This document shows positions 39,335 through 51,500 of a stretch of 64,000 nt of DNA, in pieces. The notes under the pieces were generated by a model that had not been told where the DNA came from, searched no databases, and saw only the letters and a program-made list of their open reading frames with translations. The stretch covers positions 12,844,974-12,908,973 of the forward strand of contig NC_135259.1 of NCBI RefSeq assembly GCF_964204865.1. Reading direction: 5' to 3'. A program made the position numbers and the translations under genes. Source of the stretch: Styela clava. Taxonomy: Eukaryota; Chordata; Ascidiacea; Stolidobranchia; Styelidae. The stretch's first letter is position 1, and each line of letters opens with the position of its first letter.

Positions 39335-41522
39335 GACATAGCTATTTTAGTTGAAACTAATCGGAATCGCAATTTTAGAACATAGCCATTTAGGACTTTG
39401 CCATTTAAGTAGGGACATAGCCATTTTAGTAGAGATATAGACATTTTAGTAGGAATATAGCGGACATAGCCATTTTAGTAGGGACATAGCGGACATAGTC
39501 ATTTTAGTAGGAAAATATCGGAGTCGTAATTTTAGATGGGACATAGCCATTTTAGTAGGGACATAGCCATTTTAGTAGGAAAATAGCGGACATAGCCATT
39601 TTAGTAGGGACATAGCGGACATAGTCATTTTAGTAGGGACATAGCGGACATAGTCATTTCAGTAGGAAAATATCGGAGTCGCAATTTTAGATGGGACATA
39701 GCCATTTTAGTAGGGACATAGCGGACATAGTCATTTTAGTAGGGACATAGCGGACATAGTCATTTTAGTAGGAAAATATCGGAGTCGCAATTTTAGATGG
39801 GACATAGCCATTTTAGTAGGGACATAGCGGACATAGTCGTTTTAGTAGGGACATAGCGGACATAGTCATTTTAGTAGGAAAATATCGGAGTCGCAATTTT
39901 AGATTGGACATAGCCATTTTAGTAGGGACATAGCGGACATAGCCATTTTAGTAGGGACATAGCCATTTTAGTAGGGACATAGCGGACATAGTCATTTCAG
40001 TAGGAAAATATCGAAGTAGCAATTTTAGATGGGACATAGCCATTTTAGTAGGGACATAGCGGACATAGTCATTTTAGTAGGGACATAGTCATTTTAGTAG
40101 GAAAATATCGGAGTCGCAATTTTAGATGGGACATAGCCATTTTAGTAGGGACATTGCGGACATAGCCATTTTAGTAGGGACATAGCGGACATAGTCATTT
40201 TAGTAGGAAAATATCGGAGTCGCAATTTTAGATGGGACATAGCCATTTTAGTAGGGACATAGCGGACATAGTCGTTTTAGTAGGGACATAGCGGACATAG
40301 TCATTTTAGTAGGAAAATATCGGAGTCGCAATTTTAGATTGGACGTAGCCATTTTAGTAGGGACATAGCGGACATAGCCATTTTAGTAGGGACATAGCCA
40401 TTTTAGTAGGGACATAGCGGACATAGTCATTTCAGTAGGAAAATATCGAAGTAGCAATTTTAGATGGGACATAGCCATTTTAGTAGGGACATAGTCATTT
40501 TAGTAGGAAAATATCGGAGTCGCAATTTTAGATGGGACATAGCCATTTTATAGGGACATAGCGGACATAGCCATTTTAGTAGGAAAATAGCCGACATAGC
40601 CATTTTAGTAGGGACATAGCGGACATAGTCATTTTAGTAGGAAAATATCGGAGTCGCAATTTTAGATGGGACATAGCCATTTTAGTAGGGACATAGCGGA
40701 CATAGCCATTTTAGTAGGGACATAGCGGACATAGTCATTTTAGTAGGGAAATATCGGAGTCGCAATTTTAGATGGGACATAGCCATTTTAGTAGGGACAT
40801 AGCGGACATAGCCATTTTAGTAGGGACATAGCGGACATAGTCATTTTAGTAGGGAAATATCGGAGTCGCAATTTTAGATGGGACATAGCCATTTTAGTAG
40901 GGACATAGCGGACATAGTCATTTTAGTAGGAAAATATCGGAATCGCAATTTTAGATGGGACATAGCCATTTTAGTAGGGACATAGCGGACATAGCCATTT
41001 TAGTAGGGATATAGCGGACATAGCCATTTCAGTAGGGACATAGCGGACATAGTCATTTTAGTAGGGAAATATCGGAGTCGCAATTTTAGATGGGACATAG
41101 CCATTTTAGTAGGGACATAGCGGACATAGCCATTTTAGTAGGGACATAGCGGACATAGTCATTTTAGTAGGGAAATATCGGAGTCGCAATTTTAGATGGG
41201 ACATAGCCATTTTAGTAGGGACATAGCGGACATAGTCATTTTAGTAGGAAAATATCGGAATCGCAATTTTAGATGGGACATAGCCATTTTAGTAGGGACA
41301 TAGCGGACATAGCCATTTTAGTAGGGATATAGCGGACATAGCCATTTCAGTAGGGACATAGCGGACATAGTCATTTTAGTAGGGACATAGCGGACATAGT
41401 CATTTTAGTAGGAAAATATCGGAGACGCAATTTTAGATGGGACATAGCCATTTTAGTAGGGACATAGCGGACATAGCCATTTTAGTAGGGACATATGGGA
41501 CATAGCCATTTTATAACTACCC
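39335..41522 (-). repeat. Right inverted terminal array of the transposon
   Basis: Reverse-complement counterpart of the left array: GGGACATAGCCATTTTAGTA modules, CATAGCGGACATAGTC inserts and TATCGGAGTCGCAATTTTAG modules. It is longer than the left array and not its mirror image in module order. Higher-order duplications with offsets of 435 bp and 318 bp can be traced by shared variants (see findings). Confidence 0.92.
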
Positions 41523-41530
41523 CCTAAGTT
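41523..41530 (+). repeat. Right target-site duplication
   Basis: CCTAAGTT, identical to 33360-33367. Confidence 0.88.
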
Positions 41531-41639
41531 AAGTTACTGTTTGCTGGTTTGCAATTCAGTGCTTTGATAGCACAGTAGCAACAAGCCCATCTTGTTGACT
41601 TGAGTTAACTTAGGCTTTGCCTGTTTGTGGTGTGACGTC

Positions 41640-41870
41640 ATGTGCTAAGTCTGTAAGTGTTGAAAATAAGCTCACCACCGACTGACCCAACCTCAGATTA
41701 TCCTGCCTGGGTTCGAATCCCATGCGGCATTAATTATGTGCAAGACGACTGCTGGCCTCCTCACCACCGGCTTAGTGTCAGAGTGTGGTTTGCCATATGA
41801 TTAAGCTGATAATAGGCTTTCCTCTTCCCTGGAATAAATTTTTTAAATCCTATCATGAATTTTGAATTTC
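41640..41870 (+). repeat. tRNA-derived SINE with intact B-box
   Basis: Contains an exact RNA polymerase III B-box GGTTCGAATCC near 41709-41719, preceded by an A-box-like GTGCTAAGTCTG. The body carries TCACCACCGGCTTAG and GGTTTGCCATATGATTAAGC, and the tail carries GGAATAAAT-TTTTAAATCC, all shared with the other copies. It lies between the transposon and the CCDC148 start. Confidence 0.75.
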
Positions 41871-41938
41871 AGTTTGGAATAGGCCTATATGTTATATCTG
41901 TATATAGCCTAATATCTTAGTATTGTAGTAAACAAAGC

Positions 41939-43807
41939 ATGAGTGGGAGAAATTTACGTGACTTCGTTATTAGTCACAGAACTCAATATCAAGATGGAGA
42001 AGAACAAAAGCACTTGGTTACTAGAATGATGATGGGAATGGACAGCAATCGATACAAAAAAATCAATTACGAAGAAGCCAGAGAGGCTGCCTTCAGATTT
42101 AAAGACAATGCAGTTGCCACAGGTGCTCGATTAAATCATTTAAAAAATCGTGCACGTATTGGTAAAGAAAGACAACTAGTGAAACAACATTATCCAATTT
42201 GGCGTGAATCACATAAAGAATTACGAGATCATTTACGAGGAGCTGAATATGTTTATCAGTCTGTTTTTTCTGATTTGATAAAATCGTTGTCAAATATTGG
42301 GTATTTAGATTACGCAAGTGATTTAGAGCAATGCGACTCTGAAGTTGACGCTGAAATAAAGAAGTTTTCACAAGCGATTATTATGCCTATTCAACAATTG
42401 ATCAATGATCTTAAAATAAGATTACATCGCGGGACAAGTGGCCCGAACATTCACGAAAGTTTAAAAGAAGATGTTGATGACATAATGAATGAAATTGACT
42501 CTGTTAAATCTCAGTCATTATCTGTAGGAAAATGGCTTTCCCACCAGCAAATGATTTTGGAAGGAGACTTAGAAAAAGCTGATATCATTAGCAATGATGC
42601 TTATCCATCATTGCCACCAGTAGAGTCTGCCCTCCCAGTAGGGATTGTTCTTGCTGAATGCCCTGATACAGAATTAAAAAGCACTATTTTGAGACAGTTC
42701 ATTGACTTACATACCAACTATAATAGGCGTTTGAAGGAAGAACTAGCTCGCTTACAAGGTGCTGAAAGTCTTTTTTCAAAATCAAAAGACAAAAGTTGGA
42801 TATTTTCTGTGGTTTATGATCTTTATCATCGTCATATTTCACCCCAATCAAGAGAAAGTCTTCATTTTTTAATTATTGACATGCTCGCTCATCTTATATC
42901 GAAAAATAACAAGAGTGAAATTCTAGAATTGGAGTCCCATTTTTTGAAACAACGTTATTCAAAAAAACATTGTGAACTCTTGGTTTCAAATTATAACAGA
43001 GATTTCGGAAATTTAATATCCAATTCATTATCTGCATTTGCGGAAGCACGACATGTTTATGCAAATGCTGACATTGCTGCAAAAGATCGAGCCAAGCAAA
43101 GAAAAATTTGTGCTGCATTGCATGAAAAGGTTATTTCCCTACGAGCAAAACAAGAGGAAATCCTTCAACTGGAAGCAGAACTGGAAGAGAGAAGTAGAAG
43201 AAAACACTTTGAAGAAGAAGAAAAAAGACAATGGTTGGAAAACGAACGAAGATACAGAATGAAAAAAGAAATTACAAAATATCAACGACAAAGAAAAGCG
43301 ATGGAACAACAAAAACAAATGGAACAAGAGAAACGACTACAAATTTTAAAATCAGAGATTGAAAACCAGAGAAAAATTGACCAGGAAAGAGTGAATTATC
43401 GTGCTGAAAAAATCAAGGAAAGGAATGAAATTCAAGCCATTAAATTGAAAGCAAAAATTGAAGATGAAATTTTGAAACAACAAAGGCTTGATAACTTGCG
43501 ACAAACTGTCGCAGTTGAAGCTAAATTTGATCCTGAGCGTTTAGTCGCTGATACTATATCCAGTAAAGCACGACAGGGTATTGGGACAAATGAAGAAGTT
43601 TCAATTCAAGCTCCGTTATTTGATGTACATGGGTATTCTCAAAAACAAATTGAAGGAGATGTCAGATTGAGAGTTGAAGCTGCACTGAGAAATGCTGGAA
43701 TACATGAATCTGAATATGCTAGACGTGTTTTATCAAATATACCTCCTCCTACACAGCCAAGAAGGGATACTGATTCAAGTGCTTTGCAGTACATGTTTAA
43801 AAACTGA
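41939..43807 (+). CDS. CCDC148: Coiled-coil domain-containing protein 148, single exon
   Basis: Coiled-coil protein of 622 residues (human about 591) of unknown biochemical role. The whole family is recognisable: an N-terminal KQHYPIWRESHKEL stretch, PIQQLINDLK, the long charged coiled coil (about 380-520), and the diagnostic C-terminal block with KFDPERLVADTISSKARQGI, LFDVHGYSQKQI, RLRVEAALRNAGIHESEYAR and a PPPTQPRRD end. The frame is uninterrupted from ATG to stop, while vertebrate CCDC148 has many exons and every neighbour here is intron-rich, so this may be a retrocopy or a case of intron loss. AATAAA signals lie at 44002-44007 and 44019. TATTGTAG just before the ATG could be a trans-splice acceptor; that is speculation. 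Confidence 0.92.
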   Translation: MSGRNLRDFVISHRTQYQDGEEQKHLVTRMMMGMDSNRYKKINYEEAREAAFRFKDNAVATGARLNHLKNRARIGKERQLVKQHYPIWRESHKELRDHLRGAEYVYQSVFSDLIKSLSNIGYLDYASDLEQCDSEVDAEIKKFSQAIIMPIQQLINDLKIRLHRGTSGPNIHESLKEDVDDIMNEIDSVKSQSLSVGKWLSHQQMILEGDLEKADIISNDAYPSLPPVESALPVGIVLAECPDTELKSTILRQFIDLHTNYNRRLKEELARLQGAESLFSKSKDKSWIFSVVYDLYHRHISPQSRESLHFLIIDMLAHLISKNNKSEILELESHFLKQRYSKKHCELLVSNYNRDFGNLISNSLSAFAEARHVYANADIAAKDRAKQRKICAALHEKVISLRAKQEEILQLEAELEERSRRKHFEEEEKRQWLENERRYRMKKEITKYQRQRKAMEQQKQMEQEKRLQILKSEIENQRKIDQERVNYRAEKIKERNEIQAIKLKAKIEDEILKQQRLDNLRQTVAVEAKFDPERLVADTISSKARQGIGTNEEVSIQAPLFDVHGYSQKQIEGDVRLRVEAALRNAGIHESEYARRVLSNIPPPTQPRRDTDSSALQYMFKN

Positions 43808-45013
43808 TATGTTCCAAAGTTTTGACTTAACTGTTTGCACCTAACATTAAAATTTATTGCAGGCTCACGAGTTATTCGCACCAATGTAGAATAGTATAGA
43901 ATAGTGTTGGTAGGGAAACAAGCTCTGAGTGCTTCAAATGAATTGTTATTTTGTAGAGAATTATTTCAAAGTACTTACTCAATTGGCAAAGCAGTATTTA
44001 AAATAAAATCTTGTCTCAAATAAACAGTTGAAGGATTTGAATGTCACAATGATAATATTGCATTTATATAAAAGTCGCGCAGTAGTATCGCCTACTGGTT
44101 ATATTTTTTTAATCTTTAGGCCAGCAGCCATCTTTTGTGTTTCAGAATTTCAAGCTGTACCTGTTTTAATTTTGATCGCAGGTATTTCATATGTCCATAT
44201 GAAGATTATGACTGTTAGAACTGATCTATTGCAAAATGCGATCTTCTCAAAACTTTAAAATATGACACAAGGTAATTTGGTTTGACTGCGCCGCCGATAT
44301 TCTGTCTGCTGATTGTTTGGACCTATGGATGTATCATTTTGCAAAATTGTTGTTCATGGGTATTCATGTTGTTGTTGTTGTTATAAGGACTAACTATCAA
44401 AATATATGCTTTCAAATTTCTTTTGTCTCAAATATTGCTGGCATTGGGAAAATTCCACTTTCATAATTCCACCCAGCTTTTGCCCGATAAAATTTAACGG
44501 TACCTTCCTATGCCTAATTTTTACATTTTAGTTTATTTGTGAAACTTGAATCTATCACATTTTCAGCCATTTAGTATAATATATGTGTATCCTATTTCTA
44601 TCTTTTTCATTGATATGTGTTATTCATATATTACGATTGACGTTAAAGTAATGTTAAGTGTTTTGCAACATTTTAATTTAAAAATGAATTTAGAATTTTT
44701 TTCAACAAACTATTATATTAAATATTTTACAAGTCCTAATTGTGTGTTGCCAGATTTTTATTCCTTAATGAGCTATGAAGTTATATTTAGGTTAGTTTTC
44801 ATATTAATAGGTTATATGGTACAATATTTTGTTAGTATTCGTTTGTATTTTATCTTTTGTAACGTTATTGTTTATTCTCTGTCACTGTGCTATTAGTAAA
44901 CACCGTAGTGTAGGATTCAGCAATTAATAAAGATCGTATTTATATATTTTAGATCTACATAATTAAATAAAAAATTAAACATTTAAATTTGGTTACCCAT
45001 ATACCTGAAATTA
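43808..45013. other. CCDC148 3' UTR and AT-rich spacer
   Basis: Holds the CCDC148 polyadenylation signals and about 1 kb of very AT-rich sequence before GSKIP. A 116-codon frame at 44546-44896, rich in Phe, Ile and Tyr, is what such composition gives by chance. No other feature seen. Confidence 0.55.
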
Positions 45014-45573
45014 ATGGATGATATCGACCTCGTTCAAGAGGTCAAAAGTGTAGCAGAAGAAATTCGATTTGTCGTCGATAAAGTTGTCATTGATGCGACT
45101 GATCCTTACTCGTTTACTGTTACAATTAAAGAAGGAGTTACATTTCATCTCAGTTTGAGTAGCAGAGGATTTCTTGTTGAAAATCAATCTCAAGGTGATC
45201 CAAACACTCAATCGGAAGTAATCATACTCAAAGGACAGTGTTTCGAAACTATTTATGCTTTTCTTGATAAAGCAAGTCCAGCTTACAGGTTAGAATTACA
45301 AATTACTGTATCTAATATTGTTATTATTATTAATAAATATTTAAATTGTTCATTATGTTAATATTATATTTATTGATTTATTGAAGTATTTCGATTCATA
45401 TCAAGTATACTTTATATGAGTGCCATTACATGAATTCAAACATTCCTACTCGCAATGAATCTTACATTGTTAAATTCTTTAAGACAAAACATATAACTTA
45501 TGTCCAAATTTTTTTTAGAGTTGCATTTGTTCAAGACATTTCAAAAAAACTGAACGCAATTAGTGAAGGATAA
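45014..45573 (+). CDS. GSKIP: GSK3-beta-interacting protein
   Basis: Small cytosolic scaffold that binds GSK3-beta and, in vertebrates, the PKA RII dimer. Two exons, 45014-45288 and 45519-45573, joined in phase 2, give 109 residues (human 139, with a longer N-terminus). Visible family features: an amphipathic helix at the RII-binding position (VKSVAEEIRFVVDKVVI), the ETIYAFLDKASPAYR core (DUF727 signature) and a C-terminal helix (AFVQDISKKLNAI) at the GSK3-binding position. The stop codon TAA (45571-45573) shares its last base with the ATG of TSC2, so the two genes must be transcribed together or read from one dicistronic RNA. Upstream is a 1 kb spacer. Confidence 0.88.
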
Positions 45574-48500
45574 TGGCTGAAAACAAAGAAACCATAAAAG
45601 ATAGACTTCGAAGCCTCCTCAACTTAAACAAAGGTGGTGCAGTGTCTAAAACTGCCCCTTCTACCACTAACAAGCCGGCAATAATATCTGACGAGTTCTG
45701 GTTAGACATTGGAGCATCGTCACCACTCGAACAAAGAATTGAAAAAATTCGTGAAGCAATGAAGTTGGTTGAATCTGAAGTTCTTCAAGATTCTGTGATT
45801 AAAAAATTATGGATCGAAACTAAAGATCTTCTTCAGCCTAAAATGAATCAAGAAGTTCGATTGTTTGAACTTGAATTTGTTCGGAGCATTGTCAAGGTAA
45901 ATGATTTGTATTTAGAGTCATTTACACATAACTTAGACTTAATACTCCAAGCTCTTTATTTCTCCAATTCCTGGTTGACAAAAGTTTTGGTTCTGACTCT
46001 AATCGCAGGTTAAAAGTAATTTTGACTCAAGTTTTCAGTGCCTAGGGCTAGGAGACTATTCATTTTGTTTCTGTTGGAGCTACTACCTTCAGAAATACCA
46101 GGATCCTTGAAGTTTAGCCCTCCCTATCCAAAATATTACACCCTGGGCATGATGTTCGATATAGAGATTTTCAATTTGTTATGCCAACATACTTAGGTCC
46201 AATACTCTTTAACTACTCAACATTCAGCAATCTCTTCCATAATTTGGTGACATAGGGATAGGGTAAAAAGAAGGATGGCATTAGTATAACATACTCTAGG
46301 TCAGTGTTTCCCAACCTATGGATCGCGACTCAAACTGGGTTTTCTGCAAATTTACTTGAGTCGCTTGTTTTTTCAACAAAAACCCAAGAGTTTCTAATTT
46401 TAAAGTGTAGCTCAATAGTAATTGTATATGTGGGATGGGAATTATTATCCGTAAAAACTTGGCAGAATTCATTTTGCTCAGTAAAGCCACGCCACCCACC
46501 ATTTTCCCTGATGACAAACAAGTGCTGTCTTCTCATTTTGGGGTAATTTCTGTCGAAATAAATGTTATGTAAAAAGGATTGTTTCGTTAAGTTTGCTGCC
46601 ATAAAGATACTACATGTCATTTAGTATTTGGGCATGTCCTTGGGTCGCAAGCTTTTACAGAATTTATTTCAAAAAAATTTGGGTTGCTTGAAAAAAGGTT
46701 GAGAACCACTGCTCTAGGAACCAGTATATTCATTTCTCGTTATTAACTCAGATTGTTATTATATTTTAGGGTCAATATCGTCGATTAGGAATGTTACGAG
46801 CTATGTTCTTTCAAACATTACAAGAACATAACATTCCTGAAGACGGCTCAGCTATTATACAAACATTTGAAACACTCAGTGACAATGGAAAAGACGTAGA
46901 ATTTTTTGACCAAGAAGTCGGTCCGCTACTTCTTCATTGGCTTGCAACAATGAGAGGAAACGTGACGTTACTTTCACTTCTTGTGAATATTATAAAGTAT
47001 AATTCATCTTACTTGGATCAAGAGTTTATCGTTAAAATTTTGGAATTGATTTGTGATCTTTGTAATTCTCAAACACCGGAAAAGGAAAAAGATCTAGGCC
47101 TGCAGGTAATAATCTTAAATCTTTTCTGCTACGTTTTACCTATATTGTTATAAATTACCCTAACCTAGTTGATGGTGAGTTTTTTTTCCCAACTTTGTCT
47201 CATACACGGCCGCAAGTTCTCTCTGATGTAAAGTTAAACTCATTTGTAGAAGAATTTTCATGCTTCGAAATCTCCCGAAAGTATGTGGACATCCACAATA
47301 TTATTTTCAACTAAATATTCCATGTCCAGTTCTTGCTTGCTGTTGTGGATTATATGACTCTGCTATAATTGATTCAAAACGCTAAATGGCTGCAATTTCA
47401 CCTCGCAGTGTATATTCGAGCCAGCGCTATGGATGTGGTGACTTGGTGCATATTTCATTGTAGAATTTTGATTGCTGTGTGTTCAATTTCATTTTTGTCG
47501 AGTTGTATCTGAAAATCTTCTCTTTTTTAGGTGGATGAATTTTTTTGAAATATCTTTTCCCAATGCCAATAAATTTTAATGCTATTTCAACCTAACTTCT
47601 TTGTTTATTAAAATACTCTTTTTCAACCATATGGCACAATCGACTTTACAAAATTTTTCAAATAGTTTTTCACTCTTATTACCCAGTATTGCCACAGATT
47701 TTTATTTATGCTAGAACCACTTGAATGTTTGAAAAAAACAAGCCGTAGCATAGTTATGCACTTGATTGCCAGCACACGTCATGTGCAGCTTTCTTCAAAA
47801 ATCCTCCCGAAATCAAACATTCGGTCTCTATACCGGCCGCTCGGCCCCATAGCCTTCTACATAATAGGCCATTCAAATGATGATTGTGGCCCACCCTATC
47901 CCTAATTCATAACATTCTTTCATAATTATAATTATAAAGAGAATTTTACAGCAATAATCTTTTTTGATTTATTAAACCCTCTTTGATTGAATTTAAAGAA
48001 GTTTTTTGCTGTCGTACAATCAATATATTACGATTTGTTATCGATTTACCCGTAATATCCTTTTCTTTTTAGGTTGTAGATGCAATTATATGCTACAGCT
48101 CCCTTCCACATGAATCTCTTTATTCTGTGACTGTTATGTTGTGTCGTGTATTGAATCTGAAAAAATTTTGTAACGAGAGTTGGAAGTTGATGAGAAAACT
48201 ACTAGGAACTCATTTAGGACACAACTGCATCTCAATCATGTGTCATATCCTTCAGGTAAAAATTATTTATGCATTTTGACTTCGAATATGGCTCGTTGAG
48301 AGGCAGAATATTTTGGGGTTAAGATGATTTACTTCATTCATTTGATATTATTCACCTTGAGTTTATAGTCATTTGCTAGGCCTAGATTGACTTGCTCGAA
48401 TCAGAATTTCCAAACTCTCCATGATCATATGCTTTGATTAGTGAATTAAAACCCAATGGGGAAAATCATCTACTGTATATCCTTGCATATAAGCCGATCT

Positions 48501-51500
48501 TGCATATATAAGCTGACCCTCTAAAAACGGCCTTAAAACTGTGAATTTATAAAAATTTGCATATAAGCCGATCACAGACTGTTATTGCTGTCATAGCATA
48601 AACATACAAGCGAACCATGCTCTTATTTTGAGAACATAGCCTGGTTCGAGTTGTAACCGTTGGAAATGAGTTAGCTTAATGACATTTTGTTTGAGTGCGA
48701 TCAGAGTTATGCTTGTATAAGCTGTATATATGATACACATTAGCCATATGACAACTGAACGTCGCATAGTGAAGTTGCCATGTTGGTTCTATAGATAACT
48801 TTGACTAGATAGTATTAATCTCAGACATAAAACTTGCTTATGATTGGATGTATAACACACTTAACTATATTTTATGTATTATAGAATCCGAAGATGTTAC
48901 CTGAATGGCCGCTTTTACGAAGTGCGGTATTTTTCATTGGTATGGGATTGTGGGGATCTGTGAGAGTCAAATCCTTGAAGCACACTTCACAATCTGTTCT
49001 ACCGTCGTTTCATTGCGCTCTTCATACCAAGAATTTGGAACTGGCTTTTGAAGTTACTTTAACTATCCAGAGATTAGTACGAAAATATGGTCATGAGTTG
49101 CAGGTGCTTGCTAACTTTCTGTTACAGCATTTTAGGTGGTAACTCCTGTGTGTACCAGGTTAGGGTTAGGCCATGATTTTATTCCGATTCTCTTAATTTT
49201 TGTTCTTTTACGAGTTCGGGGACTGTCTGTGTTAGCCAAGTGAATATATTCCCTTCCCGTAGGCTTCAGTCCCTTTACACAACTTGGTGTAAAGTAGGCG
49301 AACAAAATTAGTTACCTCCAATCTCCATATTGGTTGGTATCTTTTGTGACCTTTTTGCAACCTTGCTTTTGTTCGATCTTTTTCTCTTTTAGTACAATAA
49401 ATGCAAAGTTATTGTCCTATAAGTATTTTACAATATATTGTCTTGTCATGATACTGCCGAAGTTGAATGGTTCGATTCCATAGTCATACATCAAATTTAT
49501 TTGTCAAATGAAAATTATTTTCAATCACTTTTTTATATTTATCATGGGGAGGGGAAAGGAGATAAGGTGACCTAATCATATGGCAAATCACAGCATCGAG
49601 TCTGGCCACCTATCCAGATCGTGCATGGGAGTAGTTAACCATTTTTTCCCTTCAAATGCATGAATGGTATAGAATACAACAAATTGTCAGTCATTTGGAT
49701 AAATCCCCCAATGCCTGTTGCAAGTCTTTTTTCTGGTTTAAAAATTTCGAAAAGTATGATTATTTCTACTTTAGGCTGGAACTTGGGATCACGTTCTGGA
49801 CATTGTTAGTTCTCTGTTAGAACTTGTCAATGAAAATTCAACAAAAACTCAAATTCCTGCCATGATTTCTCTAAAGAAAGGAACTCATGATCTGATAACT
49901 TTTATTGAACAATTAATTGAAACGGAACTCTACGATGGCCCGATTGAAAGATTGTTTTCAATTACTGATAGTTGCGCTAAAGATCGTCCAAATGATTCTG
50001 TGTTCATGCTGATAGCTTATAAATCTCAGGTTTGTTGTGAATGATAATTATGGAATTTAAGGAATCTTTGGTTGAGGAAAATAAAAAATATAAAATTTCA
50101 GATTACATTTAATTTCTAAGAGGACAGTTGCAATCTTTTACTTATATATATCTCTTGATTTTTACTCAACTGTGTTTAAAATTTGGCTTTTTGTTTGTAT
50201 GAATTGTTTCTTGCGCAGAATCTTTTCCCGAAAGATAATTAAAAACAGTTAATCAGGAATTTTGGTTTTCAAAATTTGGTCTCTTGTCTAAATGACATGT
50301 CATAAAGCCACTTTGAGAAAAACGTAATAACTGTCAATTAACAGTTAAATGATATAATTAGGTCTTGTCGAATTAAAATGGTATTTTATATGAAGCCTTT
50401 TTTTGAGAAAAGATGTAAAAATTGTCAATCAGGCTGGCTATTTGTGGCCCAGCAGGCAGTCCGATGTGGTAAAATTGAAAATATGTTTTTATGCAATATA
50501 CAGTGAGAAGAATTGTATTTTTTGAAAAGAATAGAGAATTGAAAAAATTCCTCCAGGACACTTCTATTGCGCAAGAGGACGAAATATTCATAACCGATGT
50601 AACACAAAAATTAAAAATAGAAAATTACTTCTGCGTCATCCTACCACAGTACCTTTAGATCTGACAGGGGCAAACTACCGCTCAGGGGCCAAGGGCCAGT
50701 TGGATAATTCAATCTGGCCCGCCTGGTGCTGCCACAACCAAATTTTGATGTTTAGTTAAAAAAAATAGCTCAAGAAATTTGTTGAGAATGCGTTCAAATT
50801 TAATTTTGGCACAAGGCTTGTTGTTTTCCACTTTTACTTTGTTAATATTGTTCATAAAATGTAACTTTATGCACACTTACATGGTCGTCAGTCTAGGTGG
50901 GCACAATTTTTGGCCCCCGGTCCGAAAACCTTGCTCACCCCAGCTTTATATAAAGGCAATATTTAATTTGTTTGTGTTGCATCTCCTTTTAGGCAATAAA
51001 TCCTACGAAACAGAACTGGTTGTCCAGTCTTCTCATGCTGTTGAATAATTATTATACGAAAGAATCAAGAACGCCTGTCAGATTAAAAACGTTGGAAGTT
51101 CTCTACTCTGTCACAGAATCTTGCATGGAACTTTATGAAGATGTATGTATGCTTTGTATAAATATTGAAAAATAAAAGAAAACTATTCAAAAAATATATT
51201 TGTTGTGTTTTCTTAACTGCAATTCCAAGCGATCAAGGAATGCGGCTAGAAATAAAATTTTGTTAAGAGCACATTTTCTGCTCGTAAGCTTCTTCCATTT
51301 GCAGTGATGGGCTCTGCTGAACACAATGTGACCTCAATTCTTCAGTATTCAAATTATTCGCTGGAAAATATTTTGTAATATTAGGTATTCTAAATTGAGC
51401 CGCATGAGGTAATACAGGGTTCCCGCAAAACAAATTGTATATTGGAAATTCAGAATTACTTTATCCCGTATTTTGATATCTTGATTTTAGGAATATCAGC

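Larger units (their letters stand above)
33368..41522. mobile_element. Phantom/Foldback-type Mutator-like DNA transposon, 8.15 kb
   Basis: Element bounded by identical 8-bp flanks CCTAAGTT (33360-33367 and 41523-41530). Its two termini are inverted copies: the outermost 34 bp, beginning GGGTAGTTATAAAATGGCTA, match exactly. Long arrays of short repeats follow inward on each side in opposite orientation (33368-35120 and 39335-41522). The interior of about 4.2 kb carries a minus-strand transposase reading frame with PHD-like, OTU and MULE domains. Mutator-superfamily Phantom elements in animals are known to include forms with complex Foldback-like ends, and 8-11 bp duplications are usual for Mutator. 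Assignment to Phantom rather than another MULE branch is inference from the domains and ends. The element stands 409 bp upstream of the CCDC148 start. The identical duplication and matching ends suggest a fairly recent insertion. Confidence 0.9.

Noticed and set aside
44546-44896. 116-codon plus-strand frame before GSKIP
   Set aside because: Extremely AT-rich with Phe/Ile/Tyr composition expected by chance; no motif and no splice context.
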